Shown here: positions 13,131 through 15,109 of the stretch, one piece after another
How positions within the stretch are numbered: the stretch's first letter is position 1
How the letters are laid out: each line of letters starts with the position of its first letter
Source: an archaeon
GTDB taxonomy: Archaea; Iainarchaeota; Iainarchaeia; Iainarchaeales; Iainarchaeaceae
DNA length: 15,109 bases
NCBI GenBank assembly: GCA_024653865.1
Contig: JANLHD010000017.1
Coordinates: 1-15,109, forward strand
Direction of reading: 5' to 3'
Translations under genes and position numbers: made by a program
Notes under the pieces: generated by a model
Databases searched by the model: none
What the model saw: the letters and a program-made list of their open reading frames with translations, nothing else
Told to the model about the DNA's origin: nothing

Positions 13131-13232
13131 GGTGTTTCCCCTATACTTTACTTTGAAAGGAACATTTTTTTAGTGGATATTCGCCAAAAATTCGGGGAAA
13201 AAAAAGGATTTTATTGTTCTGAGGTGAAGCCC

Positions 13233-15109
13233 TTATCTTCTTTCCCTGTACGCGAACTTTCCGGAAGTTTCGGGTTCTTTCTCGCGAATGCCGCCGAAAA
13301 AATCCTTCTTGCCTATCCTGTGCAGGCCTTCTTTGCTTGAAAGCCCATCCCTTGACTTCATCAGCAAGAATCCGCCACCCAGGAAAACAACGAACACAAT
13401 CAGCAATACAATGACGATTATTATGATGAATAGTGCCCACAGGTAATCGGGCAGTGGAGAGAATTCAATCGGGTTTTGGGTTCCCGCGGCAACGATTATT
13501 GGCGGAGCCGCAAATTCGTCGAAGGCGGTTTCAATTGCCAATGCCTGTGAATCGCTCAAATTGCTTCCGACAACGTACACAATCCTTGATTCCCCGGCGG
13601 TTGGCGTGAATTTTATGATCGGGTCGCTTTTGATGATGTCGAATTCCATTTCAGAGGAAATATCCCTCGCATTCTGTGACACTCCCTTTGGAATGACCTC
13701 GATTACCTCGACTTCCTGATTGGCGGAGTTATCAAGTGTTATGACAATGGTTGCCACAAGCCCGGAATCGGTTCTTGTGATGGCGAGCCTTCTTGTGGGC
13801 AACATGCTTGCAATCAAATTTTCGGCTTCCCTGATGGTTGTGTCGCCAACTCCGGCATTCAAGAGCAATTGCCCGAGGTTCGCGGGGTCATAAGCATAAA
13901 TTTTCTCATTCACAAGGTCGCCTTCAAGGTTGTCCACAGTGAATTCTATTTCCTCAACGTCCTTGTTCCCCGCCCCATCCTTCACGCTAACTTCTAGGGT
14001 GTATGTTCCGTTTGACTTTAACCTGGTGTTCCAGCGCAACTCGTAAAATTCGCCCTTTTCCTCAAGCTCCCCGATTTTTGTGCCGCCAATAAATGCCTCG
14101 ACCAAATCAATGCCGCTTCCCTCATCGCTCACGGTCGCAAGGATCGCAAAATCCCCTTCAATTGCCTGTCCCTGCACGGGCGCTGCGAGAATTATTTCCG
14201 GTTGGATTGAATCAACGTCGAATTCAAAAAGCTTTTCGCACGCGTTTCCAAACTCATCCTTTGCCTGCACCAAAATGCTCGCCATTCCGGAAATCCCTTC
14301 CCGGATAGTGAAAGTATCTGTTATTCTCGTGCCCTCCTGGTTTATTTGGAGAGTTTCATAACTTTCCTCAGGCATCCTGATTTTGAGGTCGGCATCGAAC
14401 ATTTTGTCAATTGATGTCACCTCTATTTCAATTTCCCCGGCTCCCGTGATTTCGGGCGCTTTTATTGTTATGCCGGACAAGCAGCCGGTTGCCCCCTGCA
14501 ACACCCTTCTAATCCCGCTAAGGCCGCCTTCGTTTCCCGCGTTGTCAATTGCCTGCACCCTGTAGTAATATGATTGCCCATCGTTCAACCCGGATTCGTC
14601 CGTAAAACGCGGTGTTGTGATTCCAGTGTATTTTTTCACTCCCGGGTCGGTTGGCCTAAAGTCCCTGTTATTTTCCTGCTGCCTAATGTGCCTGTAAACA
14701 ATGTACTCCTTTATCCCTGAATTGTCATTCTCCGGGTTGTCCTGCGGCGCTTCCCAGGAGAGATAAATGCTTCCGTCGCTCTGGCCCATGCCGAAAATGC
14801 TCAGCGGCGGGTCTGCGGCGGACTTGTCAATCTTAACCCTATAATGGTCCGTGCCCCCGCAGCCATTAGAATTGCACGCCGCGAGGTGGAACCACGATGT
14901 GCCATCGCTTCTGTCGGTAAAGCTAACTGTCCTAGAAGTTGTTTCGGTCCCCGCGCTTGTGGTAATATTATAATCGCTGGTCTGGTTGAAAGCGTACCTG
15001 TAATTGGTTGCATTGCCAACCTCAGGCCAATCGAATTCCGGGTCCTCGTTTGAAATCCACTCGTCTTCCTCGTGCGTATCGCTCGAGATGGACGGCGTTC
15101 CAAGGTTGG
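13233..15109 (-). CDS. Surface-anchored protein with fibronectin III and Ig-like domains (N-terminus off the window)
   Basis: The frame is open from the window edge (first full codon at 15107) to TAA at 13233-13235, giving 624 visible residues. The first about 90 hold a beta-sandwich-like repeat (FDWPEVGNATNYRYAF, then WFHLAACNSNGCGG). A clear FN3 domain follows (IYLSWEAPQDNPENDNSGIKEYIVYR, then YYYRVQAIDNAGNEGGLSG), and then two Ig-like domains typified by DSIQPEIILAAPVQG and GTYTLEVSVKDGAGN. A further beta-rich region with an Ala/Leu-rich helical stretch leads to one membrane segment (about 550-582, mostly Ile, Val, Leu) and a basic cytoplasmic tail of about 42 residues ending AYRERR. An in-frame ATG at 14789 is internal, not the start, because the FN3 domain already begins before it. 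The role is probably adhesion or cell-envelope structure. Confidence 0.85.
   Translation of the reverse strand, partial: NLGTPSISSDTHEEDEWISNEDPEFDWPEVGNATNYRYAFNQTSDYNITTSAGTETTSRTVSFTDRSDGTSWFHLAACNSNGCGGTDHYRVKIDKSAADPPLSIFGMGQSDGSIYLSWEAPQDNPENDNSGIKEYIVYRHIRQQENNRDFRPTDPGVKKYTGITTPRFTDESGLNDGQSYYYRVQAIDNAGNEGGLSGIRRVLQGATGCLSGITIKAPEITGAGEIEIEVTSIDKMFDADLKIRMPEESYETLQINQEGTRITDTFTIREGISGMASILVQAKDEFGNACEKLFEFDVDSIQPEIILAAPVQGQAIEGDFAILATVSDEGSGIDLVEAFIGGTKIGELEEKGEFYELRWNTRLKSNGTYTLEVSVKDGAGNKDVEEIEFTVDNLEGDLVNEKIYAYDPANLGQLLLNAGVGDTTIREAENLIASMLPTRRLAITRTDSGLVATIVITLDNSANQEVEVIEVIPKGVSQNARDISSEMEFDIIKSDPIIKFTPTAGESRIVYVVGSNLSDSQALAIETAFDEFAAPPIIVAAGTQNPIEFSPLPDYLWALFIIIIVIVLLIVFVVFLGGGFLLMKSRDGLSSKEGLHRIGKKDFFGGIREKEPETSGKFAYRERR

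Noticed and set aside
14787..14789. ATG at 14789 as the true start of the FN3 protein
   Set aside because: The frame continues open to the window edge and the FN3 domain sequence (ADPPLSIFG) begins before this Met, so it is internal.
1..15109. CRISPR array, IS element or defence system
   Set aside because: I saw no regularly spaced repeats, transposase, terminal inverted repeats with target duplication, Cas, restriction-modification or toxin-antitoxin genes. The only mobile-type gene is the LAGLIDADG one.

Overview
The window looks like a chromosome segment of an archaeon, probably a DPANN-type lineage; Diapherotrites or a relative is my guess and is not proven here. Archaeal signs are a tRNA with two bulge-helix-bulge introns, a Dpo4-type Y-family polymerase ending in a PCNA-interacting motif, a geranylgeranyl-reductase-family flavoprotein, a PAC2-family protein, and AT-rich TATA-like boxes about 23-30 bp before start codons that mostly lack Shine-Dalgarno sequences. 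The latter suggests leaderless transcripts. Several metabolic genes (proC-proB-proA, metX) resemble bacterial-type enzymes.

Layout. At 1-225 (minus) lies the N-terminus of a secreted or anchored protein. It is divergent from a tight proC-proB-proA operon (279-3151, plus) that makes proline from glutamate. A PAC2-family gene (3152-3895, minus) follows tail to tail. Next comes a minus-strand filament-assembly operon: a TadA/VirB11-like secretion ATPase (5690-7111) and two separate single-domain T2SSF membrane platform proteins (4900-5712 and 3983-4897). Divergent from it is a homoserine O-acyltransferase, metX (7233-8384). It is convergent with a minus-strand pair, a short helical protein and a DUF192 protein (8381-8938).

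The accessory part is 8939-10473. It holds a structured leader that could hide a ribosome-binding site, a 42-codon ORF with a strong Shine-Dalgarno sequence, a translationally coupled LAGLIDADG endonuclease-like gene, and 34 bp further on a tRNA-Gln(CUG) gene. The tRNA gene appears to carry two introns, one of 47 nt in the D-loop and one of 35 nt at the canonical 37/38 site. This is the most unusual part of the window.

To the right are a small multi-spanning membrane protein (10543-10893, plus), a two-gene minus-strand operon of the flavoprotein reductase and Dpo4-like polymerase (10900-13130), and the C-terminal 624 residues of a large fibronectin-III/Ig-like surface protein with a C-terminal membrane anchor (13233-15109, minus).

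In functional terms the window combines housekeeping biosynthesis (proline, methionine, lipid reduction), DNA damage tolerance, surface structures (pilus-like machine, anchored FN3 protein) and one probable mobile gene beside a tRNA.
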